64,000 nt of DNA from Rhodospirillaceae bacterium (GCA_018701215.1 JABIWH010000006.1:4259-68258); one strand, 5' to 3'; positions 1 to 8,844 are shown, counted from the stretch's first letter. A program made the numbers and translations. The notes: generated by a model from the sequence alone, not told the origin.

Positions 1-40
1 CGGTTGCTCCAACGTGACATCAAATAACTCTCCAATTTCT

Positions 41-805
41 TTAGTAGGCTGAGATCCCGCCCTCGGCCGGGATCACGGCACCATTGATCATGCGCGATTC
101 ATCCGAGGCCAAGAACAGCGCGATATTGGCGATATCTTCCGGCTCGCCCACGCCGAAGGGGTAACTTTCAAAGACGCTGACCGTGCCGCCGCGCTCTGCC
201 GAGGGCTTGCGTGCCACATAACGGGATTTAATACGGTCGGTCTTGATCAAACCCGGACAGATGACATTGGCACGGACGCCTTCGTCGGAATACGAGCCAG
301 CCAGGCTGCGGGTTAAAGAGATCAAGCCGCCCTTGGCCGAGGAATAAACATGGGCCGGGTGATTGCCGCGCAATGCCACCACCGAGGAGACATTGACCAC
401 CGCCCCACCGCCGCTGGCGATGATATGGGGAATGCCGAACCGGCTACACAGGAACGGGCCTTTCAAATCCAACGGAATTGTCCGCTCCCAAACATCCATG
501 TCCACATCCGTGACCTTGCTGTCTTCCAACACGGAACCGCCGGCACAGTTGAACAGAATATGCAGACCACCAAAATGCTCCACCGCCTGTTGCATCACGG
601 CCTCGGCACTGGCCTCGTCGGTGACGTCCGTCTGCACGAAGATCGCATTGTTGCCTGCCTCCAGCGCCGCCGCCGCGCCCAGTTCGGGGTTCAATTCAGC
701 GACCACCACCTGGGCCCCTTCGCGGGTGAAAATCTTCGCCGCCGCCCGCGCAATGCCTGATCCCGCGCCGGTGATTACCGCGACCTTGCCATCCAATCTG
801 CCCAT
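41..805 (-). CDS. SDR family NAD(P)-dependent oxidoreductase
   Basis: Classical short-chain dehydrogenase of 254 residues, the usual length. The N-terminal dinucleotide-binding glycine motif TGAGSGIA lies at residues 12-19, an NCAG version of the NNAG structural motif near 86-89, the catalytic serine region near 140 and the Y-S-S-A-K catalytic pair at Tyr154/Lys158. It should oxidise or reduce an alcohol/carbonyl in the cytoplasm; the substrate cannot be read from the sequence. The start is supported by AGAGGAAA six bases upstream of the ATG. It runs in the same direction as the flavoprotein downstream in coordinates (848-2800) and may be co-transcribed with it, the gap being about 40 bases. 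Confidence 0.9.
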   Translation of the reverse strand: MGRLDGKVAVITGAGSGIARAAAKIFTREGAQVVVAELNPELGAAAALEAGNNAIFVQTDVTDEASAEAVMQQAVEHFGGLHILFNCAGGSVLEDSKVTDVDMDVWERTIPLDLKGPFLCSRFGIPHIIASGGGAVVNVSSVVALRGNHPAHVYSSAKGGLISLTRSLAGSYSDEGVRANVICPGLIKTDRIKSRYVARKPSAERGGTVSVFESYPFGVGEPEDIANIALFLASDESRMINGAVIPAEGGISAY

Positions 806-847
806 TTTCGTTTCCTCTGTACGTTTCTGTTAAGCCAGCCTAACACG

Positions 848-2800
848 CTACAGGGCCTTGCCAACAATATGCCCGCCATGGATCGCCGCCATCAGATTAC
901 GCGGCGACAGACAATCACCGATGCAATACACCAGGATATCGCCAAACGCACCGGCCAGTTCATCATTGGCCAGGCGCGGCGTGGCGAAGACAACCTCATC
1001 TATACCGGCCAAGACTTTATCGTCTTCGGTGAAGACATTTCGGCAAGTCACCGCGTCATCGCGATAGTCGATCAAGTCATGGGATGGCAGGATTTTCACC
1101 CCCGCCCGGTGCAAACGCCGGTGCACGCCGATGGCGCTGCAATAGTTCACATTCTGGCCAATGCCAGGCCGTGGCGTAACCAGGATGACCGTCTCGAATT
1201 GCCGCGCCAACAGATCCGCCAGACCATAGGTGGTGGGGCCATGGTCCTGATCGAACAATACGGCGGTACCGCCTCGCACCGTCTCGTCTCCGCCATGTTG
1301 GGCGATATAAGCCTGGCCATCCGTAACCGGAGCAGCCTGCTGTGATAAATTCATGGGGCGGCGCAGGCCGGCCCCGGCGGCAAGCACAATGGCGTCGGGT
1401 TCAAGAGCCAGAACATCCGCCGCCTTGGCGTTTTTTCCCAATACAATACGGACTTCATGCAGGTTGGCGAGACGCTTTTGATAGGCAATGATTTTCGCAA
1501 TTTCAGAACGTCCCGGCAGTTGGCTATCCAGGCGCAACTTGCCGCCAACTTCCGCCGAAAGACCAAACAATGTGACCCGATGGCCCCGGGCCGCCGCGAC
1601 CCAGGCTGCCTCCAGTCCAGCCGGCCCCGCACCCACGACCGCAATCGTTTTAGTTTCCGCGGATGGCGTCAACACCGCATCCGCCTCACCCGCCAGGCCC
1701 AGATAGGGATTGTGATGTTCGGCCAAGGGCTTGCCGGCATGAATTTCGCCCCAGGCCCAGTTATCAAAGACCGTGGGACGGATATCGCCGCCATTCCCCG
1801 CCTCGGCCTTGCGGGCCCAGGCGGCATCGGCAATATGGGCCCGGGTCATGCCGACCAGATCGCCATAGCCTTCCGCAATGATCTTTTCGGCCAATTCCGG
1901 CTCGCCAATCCGTCCCAGTGCCATGACCGGGACGCCTCCCGCCGCCTGGCGCATGCGTTTTGGGATGTCCACGAAGTGACCGGGCTGAAAATACAGATCG
2001 GGCACATGATTTTCCAGGGACAGACTGAAATTCCCCTGGCCATAGGCGAAATAGTCAAAGTCGCCAGTGGCGGCCAACCGCTCCGTCAGACGCGCCGCTT
2101 CCTCGACATCAATGCCGCCATCGACGCCTTCATCGCCGGGCATTTTCAAACCGATGATAAAATCCGTGCCACAGCGCTGCCGGATGCCGGCGGCGATATC
2201 ACGGGCGAAGCGGGTACGCCCTTCTCCCCCGCCGCCATAATCATCGTCTCGGGTGTTTGACCACGGTGAAAGAAATTGCCCGATCAGATAGCCGTGCGCG
2301 CCGTGCAGCTCCACGCCGGCGAAACCGCAACGGTGCAGCCGCTCCGCCACCGCGACATAGGCGCCGGCGACGCGGGCGACATCATCACCCGACATCACAT
2401 GCGGCACGGTCCAGCTCAAGGCATCGGGCTGCTCGGACACGCCCATGGGTGATTTGGTTGGATGCCACAGCTGCTGCCGGCCGGGATGCCACAACTGTCC
2501 CACCAACAAGGCGCCGGCGTCATGCACCGCCCCGGCCACCGTCGCGAAGCCTTCGTCATTGCGGTCATCAAAGCCGGTGACCACGGCGCCATGGGCGATG
2601 GCCTCTGGATCAACGGCAATAATTTCCGAGACGATCAGCCCGGCACCACCCTTGGCCCGCTCGATCAGGTAATTGCCCCAGCGTTCGGTAATCCGGTTGT
2701 TCTGGCCAAAATTCGTCAAGGTTGCTGGCACCGCAACCCGGTTGCGCACCTGCCGCCGGCCAATGCGCAAGGGCGAAAACAAAGCAGGATAAGCAGACAT
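848..2800 (-). CDS. Old-yellow-enzyme/FAD fusion oxidoreductase (2,4-dienoyl-CoA reductase or TMA dehydrogenase type) without Fe-S cysteines
   Basis: About 650 residues with the two-part layout of FadH and trimethylamine dehydrogenase: an FMN-binding TIM barrel (residues 1 to about 340, including the E-L-H-G-A-H-G-Y-L active-site strand near 165-172) and a C-terminal FAD/NAD(P) domain starting with the Rossmann motif GAGPAG near 390. In that family a linker carries four cysteines that bind a [4Fe-4S] cluster. Here the matching stretch (bases 1685-1786, after D-I-R-P) contains no cysteine at all, so the usual electron relay between FMN and FAD is probably absent. The start at 2800 is chosen because AGAAGGA lies about ten bases upstream; an in-frame start at 2833 has no such site. 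Substrate unknown. Confidence 0.85.
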   Translation of the reverse strand: MSAYPALFSPLRIGRRQVRNRVAVPATLTNFGQNNRITERWGNYLIERAKGGAGLIVSEIIAVDPEAIAHGAVVTGFDDRNDEGFATVAGAVHDAGALLVGQLWHPGRQQLWHPTKSPMGVSEQPDALSWTVPHVMSGDDVARVAGAYVAVAERLHRCGFAGVELHGAHGYLIGQFLSPWSNTRDDDYGGGGEGRTRFARDIAAGIRQRCGTDFIIGLKMPGDEGVDGGIDVEEAARLTERLAATGDFDYFAYGQGNFSLSLENHVPDLYFQPGHFVDIPKRMRQAAGGVPVMALGRIGEPELAEKIIAEGYGDLVGMTRAHIADAAWARKAEAGNGGDIRPTVFDNWAWGEIHAGKPLAEHHNPYLGLAGEADAVLTPSAETKTIAVVGAGPAGLEAAWVAAARGHRVTLFGLSAEVGGKLRLDSQLPGRSEIAKIIAYQKRLANLHEVRIVLGKNAKAADVLALEPDAIVLAAGAGLRRPMNLSQQAAPVTDGQAYIAQHGGDETVRGGTAVLFDQDHGPTTYGLADLLARQFETVILVTPRPGIGQNVNYCSAIGVHRRLHRAGVKILPSHDLIDYRDDAVTCRNVFTEDDKVLAGIDEVVFATPRLANDELAGAFGDILVYCIGDCLSPRNLMAAIHGGHIVGKAL

Positions 2801-2887
2801 GAAATTGAATTCCTTCTCGATAGTGGTCGGCAATAGGCTAATCTATCGCTGACACAGCGTCACCTTTATCGATACTTGGAGACCGCA

Positions 2888-4123
2888 ATGGCCTTTGATA
2901 TGATCCTGCGCAACGCCCGCATCGCCGGGTCCGCGCCCGACACACCGCTGATGGACATCGCCGTGCAGGGCGAAACCATTGCCGCCGTCGAGCCGAAGCT
3001 GGAGGCGGAGGGCAAGGAATGGGGCATGGGCGGCCGCCTTGTCTCGCCGGGACTGATCGAGACCCATATCCATTTGGATAAATCCCGTATCATGGACCGC
3101 TGCACCGCCGCGCCGGACCGCGGCACGGACCACATGGCCAGGGTTTCGGCGGTAAAGCCGGACTTCACCCAGGAAGACGTCTATGCCCGCGCCAAGGAGA
3201 CGGTGGAACAATGTCTGGTCAATGGCGCCACGCACATGCGCACCCATGTGGAGCTGGACCCCAATGGCGGACTGCGCGGCTTTGAAGCTTTGAAGCAACT
3301 GGCGGCGGATTATCGCTGGGCCATCGACATTGAACTCTGCGTCTTTGCCCAGGAAGGTCTGACCAACGTGCCCGAGACCGATGCCAATATGGTCACGGCA
3401 TTAAAGAACGGCGCCACGGTCGTCGGTGGGGCGCCGGGCTATGACCCTGACCATGGCGGCCAGATCCGCCGTATTTTCGAGCTGGCCCGGGAGTTCGACG
3501 TGGATGTGGATATCCACTTGGACGTTGGCCCGACCATCGATGACATGGATATCCATCTGGTCTGTGATCTGACGGCGGAATTCGGCTGGGGCGGCCGGGT
3601 GGCGGTGGGGCACGGCACCAAGTATTCCTGCCTGCCCCCCGATCAATTGCAGGACCTGGGCGCGCGGCTGGCCGATACTGGCGTCGCGGTCACCGTATTG
3701 CCGGCAACGGATCTGTTTGTCATGGGCCGGCATCAGGACCACAGCGTCATACGCGGGGTGGCCGATGCCAACGCCCTGCTGGCCTGCGGCGTCAATTGTT
3801 CGCTATCAACCAACAACGTGCTGAACCCGTTCACGCCGTTCGGTGATTGTTCGTTGATCCGCATCGCCAATCTATACGCCAACGTGGCCCAACGTGGCGG
3901 CGAAGACGAGTTGGCGGACTGTTTCGAAATGCTGACCCACCGTTCCGCCCGCCTGTTGCGGCAAGATGACTATGGCATTGCGCCCGGAAAATCAGCCGAT
4001 TTGGTGGTTTGGAACGCCCATAGCGGCGCCGAGGCCGTGGCCACCATCGCCCGGCCCATGTATGGCTTCAAACGTGGACGGCAAACCTTTACCCAAACCC
4101 TGCCGGAACTGCACCGGCCATAG
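2888..4123 (+). CDS. Amidohydrolase, cytosine deaminase/AtzC-like
   Basis: Metal-dependent hydrolase of 411 residues. The barrel-strand-1 metal motif H-I-H-L-D-K begins at His60, and further histidines occur in VGHGTKYS. This subgroup hydrolyses C-N bonds in rings or amides (cytosine deaminase, N-isopropylammelide hydrolase). At the end of strand 8, where family members carry a metal-binding and catalytic aspartate, the sequence reads S-T-N-N-V with Asn309, so either chemistry or metal content differs. The ATG at 2888 is preferred over a TTG at 2876 because GGAGA sits five bases upstream of it. It is divergent from the flavoprotein at 848-2800, the two sharing a short promoter region, and is followed after 12 bases by the sulfotransferase-like gene. 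Confidence 0.8.
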   Translation: MAFDMILRNARIAGSAPDTPLMDIAVQGETIAAVEPKLEAEGKEWGMGGRLVSPGLIETHIHLDKSRIMDRCTAAPDRGTDHMARVSAVKPDFTQEDVYARAKETVEQCLVNGATHMRTHVELDPNGGLRGFEALKQLAADYRWAIDIELCVFAQEGLTNVPETDANMVTALKNGATVVGGAPGYDPDHGGQIRRIFELAREFDVDVDIHLDVGPTIDDMDIHLVCDLTAEFGWGGRVAVGHGTKYSCLPPDQLQDLGARLADTGVAVTVLPATDLFVMGRHQDHSVIRGVADANALLACGVNCSLSTNNVLNPFTPFGDCSLIRIANLYANVAQRGGEDELADCFEMLTHRSARLLRQDDYGIAPGKSADLVVWNAHSGAEAVATIARPMYGFKRGRQTFTQTLPELHRP

Positions 4124-4135
4124 AAAGACACATGC

Positions 4136-4789
4136 ATGACAATCAAGGTAATCGGTGCCGGTTTCGGCCGCACAGGCACGTTGTCCACAAAGAGCGCGCT
4201 GGAGCACCTGGGCCTCGGCCCCTGCTATCACATGATGGAAGTGGTCAATCGGCCCGAGAACGCGGATGCCTGGTACGACGCCGCCCAAACCGACCCGGTT
4301 GGCGCCGAGGCGGATTGGGACGATATTCTGGATGGCTACAATTCCTGTGTTGATTGGCCGGCCTGTCATTTCTGGCGGCCTCTGTCAGCGTATTATCCCG
4401 ATGCCAAGGTGATCCTGACCCTGCGCGATGAAGATGCCTGGTGGAACAGCATTTCCAACACCATTTTTCGTGGCTTCCAAAGCACGGACGATGTCACCGA
4501 CAAGGACCGTTTGCGCATGCGGCGGATGTCCCGCGACCTAATTGTCGATAAGATTTTCGGCGACGATCTGACGAACAAGGAACACGCCCTGGCGATCTAT
4601 CGGCGCAATATCGAGGAAGTTAAAGCCGGCTTGCCCGCCGAACGCCTGCTGGTCTTCGACGTGGCCGAAGGCTGGGAACCCTTGTGCGCCTTCCTGGGCC
4701 TACCGGTGCCGGATATTCCCTTTCCCAGCACCAACAATACCAAAGAGTTCCAGGAACGGGCCGCCGCCCGCCAGGCCGCGAAGACCTAG
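4136..4789 (+). CDS. Sulfotransferase-fold protein (Sulfotransfer_4 type)
   Basis: 217-residue protein opening with IGAGFGRTGTLS, the P-loop-like 5'-phosphosulfate-binding loop of PAPS-dependent sulfotransferases, followed by the family pattern of an aromatic-rich middle (W-P-A-C-H-F-W-R) and the strand VILTLRDEDAWWNS that contributes the 3'-phosphate-binding Arg/Ser. Members of this subfamily are common in bacteria, but their acceptors are mostly unknown. It lies 12 bases behind the amidohydrolase and probably shares its transcript. It ends seven bases from the convergent enoyl-CoA hydratase gene. Confidence 0.8.
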   Translation: MTIKVIGAGFGRTGTLSTKSALEHLGLGPCYHMMEVVNRPENADAWYDAAQTDPVGAEADWDDILDGYNSCVDWPACHFWRPLSAYYPDAKVILTLRDEDAWWNSISNTIFRGFQSTDDVTDKDRLRMRRMSRDLIVDKIFGDDLTNKEHALAIYRRNIEEVKAGLPAERLLVFDVAEGWEPLCAFLGLPVPDIPFPSTNNTKEFQERAAARQAAKT

Positions 4790-4796
4790 CAGGCTG

Positions 4797-5594
4797 CTAG
4801 AGATCATCCAGGGTCGGGGTGCGGTAGCGGTCTTCGGCATCGTCCCAACCCTTGAAGTTCGGTGTGCGTTTTTCGGCAAAGGCGGCGCGGGATTCCATCA
4901 GATCGCTCTTGGCGCCGTGATCATGCAGGGCGCCGGCCAGACGCTCCATATCAGGCGCCACAGCCGGACGCATCTGGCGCATCATGTGCACCGTGTTGAC
5001 GCGGGAAGCGGGCGGCAGGGTCAACAGATGTGCCGCCATTTCCATGGCCGTCGGCATCAATTGGTCGGCATCCACCACCCGGTTAACGAAGCCGATCTCG
5101 TAGAAGCGCTGCGCCGTGAAGCGGAAGCCCAGTGCCATCTCCATGGCCACCGCATAGGGTAGATTGGCAATATGGCCGTGATTGTAGCCGCCCAGCAACC
5201 AGCGTTTGGCTTCCGAAATCTCGAACACCGCCTCGTGCACGGCAACGCGCAGGTCCGTGCCTTCCGCCAGCATGAAGCCGCCGCCCATGGCAAAGCCGTT
5301 GATGGCGCCGATCACGGGTTTTTCCAGGGTGCCGTCGCGGTAAGGGTCCGCTAGTTGCAATACCTTGCCACCCGGCCTGCCATGTTCCAGGGTTTCCTTC
5401 ATATCCTCGCCAGCACAAAAGCCCCGCCCCGTGCCGGTAAATATGGCGACCTCCAATTCCTTGCTCTCGCGGAATTCCGTCCAGGTTTCCGCCAGCATGG
5501 TGCGCATTTCCGTATTCAGGGCGTTCAGGCGCTCGGGCCGGTTCATTCTGACCACAAAGATTTGTCCGTGACGCTCTGTCTCGACAACAGCCAT
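4797..5594 (-). CDS. Enoyl-CoA hydratase/isomerase family protein
   Basis: Crotonase-fold protein of 265 residues. The oxyanion-hole segments are visible: R-G-F-C-A-G-E-D near residues 57-64 and I-N-G-F-A-M-G-G-G near 97-105, plus the C-terminal trimerisation helices. It should hydrate, isomerise or hydrolyse an acyl-CoA. The start codon has GGGAGA nine bases upstream. Its neighbours do not form a full beta-oxidation set, so the CoA ester used is unknown; MaoC hydratases, CoA ligases and a CoA-transferase lie elsewhere in the window. Confidence 0.88.
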   Translation of the reverse strand: MAVVETERHGQIFVVRMNRPERLNALNTEMRTMLAETWTEFRESKELEVAIFTGTGRGFCAGEDMKETLEHGRPGGKVLQLADPYRDGTLEKPVIGAINGFAMGGGFMLAEGTDLRVAVHEAVFEISEAKRWLLGGYNHGHIANLPYAVAMEMALGFRFTAQRFYEIGFVNRVVDADQLMPTAMEMAAHLLTLPPASRVNTVHMMRQMRPAVAPDMERLAGALHDHGAKSDLMESRAAFAEKRTPNFKGWDDAEDRYRTPTLDDL

Positions 5595-5684
5595 GTCTAA
5601 AGTCTCCCGCCGCGATGGGCATTGATGGGTTGATAGTCTCTGAATAGAAGGATAGCGGCTGATGCAAAGATGGCAACCTTGGCC

Positions 5685-6170
5685 CTAGCCCTCGCTCTCA
5701 CCCGGCATCCACGCCGCACCGTGGGCACTTTCGGCCTGGCCATCGACGATGCGGAATTGTTCGATAACTCCGTCATCGCCAATAGATCGTTCGATGCCCA
5801 GCAGAGTGCCCAGCGGATGATCGCACAGAGAGACGGCGAAGCCGGCTTCCTCGCGGGCCGCCGTTAGGGCCGTATCACGGCTGGGGGCGCTGTAACGGGC
5901 CATGAAATGATCCGCCAGGGTTTCGACGACGGCTTCAAAATCCGCCGCCTCGATCTCCTGGACGATGACGAATGTCGACCAGCCGAAGCCGGACGTCCCC
6001 ATGAAGGCCGTGGCGAAGGCAATCTCGTCGGCGCCGTCCAAATTCTCTGGATCAACATCCCCGCCCGCGAAAGCGAAGGCGCCAGAGACGGCCCATTCGC
6101 CCGGCTGGGCCGGATTGTCAAAGATGTATTCGTCGGATTGATCGATCCGTATGGTCATCGGGAATTTCAT
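5685..6170 (-). CDS. DUF6505 family protein
   Basis: 161-residue soluble protein with no signal peptide or membrane segment. The arrangement PGEWAVSGAF near the N-terminus, G-W-S-T-F-V in the middle and SLCDHPLGTLLGIER near residue 120 matches what I recall of the alphaproteobacterial DUF6505 family, whose function is not known. It is divergent from the tungstate-binding protein gene at 6251, with a gap of about 80 bases that must hold both promoters. An internal ATG at 6158 is an alternative start; neither has a convincing ribosome-binding site. Confidence 0.7.
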   Translation of the reverse strand: MKFPMTIRIDQSDEYIFDNPAQPGEWAVSGAFAFAGGDVDPENLDGADEIAFATAFMGTSGFGWSTFVIVQEIEAADFEAVVETLADHFMARYSAPSRDTALTAAREEAGFAVSLCDHPLGTLLGIERSIGDDGVIEQFRIVDGQAESAHGAAWMPGESEG

Positions 6171-6250
6171 GCCCGGACCATAGCAGAGCGACGCGAAATT
6201 GTCCGGAACGGCGGTTGCTGAGCGGTACCGCTTCCGGCATATTGCGGCCC

Positions 6251-7084
6251 ATGTCGAAGATCATCGTAAAAGCTTTTTTCGCGCTGCCGCTCCTGACACT
6301 TTTTTTTGCCGCCCCTGCCCCGGGAATGGCCGGAGAGCGCTTCATCACCCTGGCCTCGACCACCTCCACCGTCGCCTCCGGCCTATACGACCGCATCCTG
6401 CCGTTGTTCACCAAGAAAACCGGCATCGCCGTGCATGTCATCGCGGTGGGTACCGGCCAGGCCTTGCGCCTATCGCAGAATGGCGATGCGGATGGCTTGT
6501 TGGTGCATCACCCGCCCTCGGAACAGGCTTTCGTCGAGGCTGGCTTCGGCATCGACCGCCGGTTGGTCATGTATAACCAGTTCCTGATCGCCGGGCCCAA
6601 GAACGATCCCGCGAAAGCCGCCGGCGCGGACAATGTATCCGAGGCCTTGCGCCGTATCGCGGCCAAAGGTGCGCCCTTTATCTCCCGCGCGGATGATAGC
6701 GGCACCCACAAGAAGGAACTTGGATTGTGGCGGTCGGCCAGGATTGATCCCAAACCGGGTTCCGGGATCTGGTATATGGAGACTGGTTCAGGCATGGGCG
6801 CCACCCTGCGCATGGCCACCGCGACCAGCGGCTATACCCTGACCGACCGGGGCACCTGGCTAAGCTATCGCGACAAAGGCGGGATGGCCGCAATTTTCGA
6901 CAAAGCAGACCCAGGCCTGCGCAACCAATACAGCGTCATCATGGTCAATCCCGCGCGCCACCCTCACGTCAAGGCGGCGGATGTCCGCAGCTTCATGGAT
7001 TGGCTGACCGCACCGGCTGGACAAGCGGCCATCGCCGCCGTTACCGTAGCAGGCGAGAAATTGTTCATTCCCAACGCTGATTAG
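6251..7084 (+). CDS. Tungstate/molybdate-type ABC transporter substrate-binding protein (TupA-like)
   Basis: 277 residues with an N-terminal signal peptide (positively charged start, hydrophobic core ALPLLTLFFAAPAP, likely cleavage near residue 27). The mature protein shows the TupA pattern: LASTTSTVASGL near the start, VIAVGTGQAL, a D-G-L-L-V-H-H segment, VMYNQFLIAGP and SRADDSGTHKKEL. TupA binds tungstate in the periplasm and hands it to the TupB/TupC permease and ATPase. Neither partner gene is adjacent: the next gene encodes a luciferase-like oxidoreductase. The ATG at 6251 is used because the signal peptide begins there; upstream residues from 6215 look artificial. Confidence 0.85.
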   Translation: MSKIIVKAFFALPLLTLFFAAPAPGMAGERFITLASTTSTVASGLYDRILPLFTKKTGIAVHVIAVGTGQALRLSQNGDADGLLVHHPPSEQAFVEAGFGIDRRLVMYNQFLIAGPKNDPAKAAGADNVSEALRRIAAKGAPFISRADDSGTHKKELGLWRSARIDPKPGSGIWYMETGSGMGATLRMATATSGYTLTDRGTWLSYRDKGGMAAIFDKADPGLRNQYSVIMVNPARHPHVKAADVRSFMDWLTAPAGQAAIAAVTVAGEKLFIPNAD

Positions 7085-7097
7085 GAGGATCACCGCC

Positions 7098-7970
7098 ATG
7101 GAATTCGGCGTGCATTTCGCAAACTTCATTTTCCCCGAGCCGGACCGGGCGGTGGAATTCTGCCAGGTGGCGGAGCGGGTGGGCTTCACCTTTGCCGTCA
7201 CCATCGAACATGTGGTCCTGCCGACCAATTATAACTCTACCTACCCCTATTCCCCGACGGGCAAGCTGCCGGGGGACCACACGACACCGCTACCCGATCC
7301 TCTGGTCTGGATGACCCATGTGGCGGCGCGTACCGAGCGGCTGCGCTTCATGACCGGGGTGTTGATTTTGCCCCAGCGCAATCCCCTGGTTCTGGCGAAA
7401 CAGTTGGCGACAATGGATTACATGTCCGGCGGGCGCATGGAACTGGGCATCGGCGTCGGCTGGCTGGAGGAAGAGTTCGACGCCCTGGGCGTGCCTTTCG
7501 CACGCCGGGGTAAGCGCACGGACGAATATATCGAGGCCATGCGCGCCTTGTGGGCCACGGATGATGCGGCCTATCACGGCGAGTTCGTCAACTTTGACGC
7601 CATGAACTGCAACCCCAAACCGATCCAGGCGGAGCTACCAATTACCATTGGCGGGCACAGCGAATTCGCCGCCCGGCGCGCCGGCCGTCTGGGCAACGGT
7701 TACTTCCCGGCCACCGGCTGGGCCGGGGATATCAAGCCGTTGCTGGCCACGGTACGCCAGGAAGCGGAAAATGCGGACCGCAGCCCCGATCAGGTCCAGA
7801 TCACTACCGGCCTGGACCCGGACGACCCCGTCGGTTCCGCCCAACGCATGGCGGAGTTGGGCGCCAGCCGCTTTGCCATACCGTCCGCTATCTTTGAAGG
7901 CGATTTCGCCGACAAGCTGGAGCGCTATGCAGGGGAGGTTATCGCGCCCGTCAAGGAACGGCTGGGTTAG
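7098..7970 (+). CDS. Luciferase-like (LLM class, F420-type) oxidoreductase
   Basis: 290-residue TIM-barrel flavin/F420-dependent oxidoreductase. Recognisable blocks are the N-terminal M-E-F-G-V-H-F, the strand FAVTIEHVVLP, R-F-M-T-G-V-L-I-L-P-Q-R-N-P, SGGRMELGIGVGWLEEEF and PITIGGHSE. The organisation fits the TIGR03619 group named for F420, although in proteobacteria the cofactor is often FMN. A strong AGGAGG lies nine bases upstream of the ATG, and the gap to the TupA-like gene is only 13 bases, so the two are probably one transcript. Substrate unknown. Confidence 0.88.
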   Translation: MEFGVHFANFIFPEPDRAVEFCQVAERVGFTFAVTIEHVVLPTNYNSTYPYSPTGKLPGDHTTPLPDPLVWMTHVAARTERLRFMTGVLILPQRNPLVLAKQLATMDYMSGGRMELGIGVGWLEEEFDALGVPFARRGKRTDEYIEAMRALWATDDAAYHGEFVNFDAMNCNPKPIQAELPITIGGHSEFAARRAGRLGNGYFPATGWAGDIKPLLATVRQEAENADRSPDQVQITTGLDPDDPVGSAQRMAELGASRFAIPSAIFEGDFADKLERYAGEVIAPVKERLG

Positions 7971-7987
7971 CGGAGCTTAATAAGGCC

Positions 7988-8458
7988 TCAAACGGCGCGA
8001 AGTTTTTGCAGGAATTGATCGACCTGTGCGTCCAGATCGGCGGAATGGCGCATCAGGCCATCGGCGGCATTCAACACTTCCGAAGTCATTTCATTGGTGC
8101 GCCCGGCTGCCTGGGCAACTTCGTTCACGCCGTCGCCAACCTCGCGTGTGCCGTTGGCTGCGTCTCGGACATGACGGCTTATCTCGCCCGTCGCCTCCGC
8201 CTGACGGTCGCCTGACTGTACGATAGCGGCGGCATTTTCATCCAAAGTCTCGATCGTGCCATTGATGCCGCGGATCGCCACGACAGTTTCTTCCGTCTGA
8301 CTCCGGATAGCATCGATCAAGGTATCGATCTCATGCGTCGAAGACGCGGTTTGCGTTGCCAGGTTCTTCACTTCACCGGCGACGACGGCAAAGCCTTTTC
8401 CGGCCTCCCGGCCCGTGCGGCTTCAATCGTCGCGTTGAGGGCCGCACAGGGCCCCTGA
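7988..8458 (-). pseudogene. Frameshifted, truncated methyl-accepting chemotaxis protein remnant
   Basis: The minus strand encodes only the C-terminal third of a chemoreceptor signalling domain. Upstream the frame reads ALNATIEAARAG, the start of the highly conserved hairpin tip, but then slips: where the family has G-E-A-G-K-G-F-A-V-V-A the DNA has lost one G from a run of Gs at about 8409-8412. The continuation is in another frame from about 8408 to 7988 (VKNLATQTASST and on to a normal C-terminal helix). Nothing chemoreceptor-like precedes ALNATIEAA: sensor, membrane and HAMP parts are missing. It is therefore a decaying fragment, not just a single-base error, although the one-base slip alone could be a sequencing error. 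Confidence 0.8.
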
Positions 8459-8708
8459 AAACTAAACGGTACGAATGTCACTGCCAGTGGGATCATCACC
8501 GATCCCAATAGGCGCGCATTTCGGTCCCCCATGATCTTTACCCCATACCATATCTGTTCAAAACCGGATCGCAACGAACGGAAAAATGATCTCCGCATGT
8601 ACCCGCCGTCCCCAAAAGACCCCGTGACGTTCCCCTCGCAACCCGAAGCCCTGAATTTCAGATCATTGTCAAATGATCCTTAATGCCCCGTTAAGGCTGT
8701 ATGACAAA

Positions 8709-8746
8709 TTGGTTACCAAATTAGATATTCCGCATATCTTGGTTAC
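8709..8746. promoter_or_regulatory. Candidate operator: two TTGGTTAC direct repeats around a GATAT/ATATC inverted repeat
   Basis: The octamer TTGGTTAC occurs at 8709-8716 and again at 8739-8746, exactly 30 bases (about three helical turns) apart. Between them is an inverted repeat GATAT-tccgc-ATATC (8724-8738). The block lies about 100 bases upstream of the class II aldolase gene start and in an AT-rich island, which fits a transcription-factor binding region; no regulator gene lies next to it. Confidence 0.4.
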
Positions 8747-8844
8747 ATTCCTTACATGGAGCAAACAAGACACTCCTGGACCTTGCACCGTGCCTGATGG
8801 CATAGTCCGGCCAGTTTATCTTTGCCGCTTTGGGGAGCGCGTTC

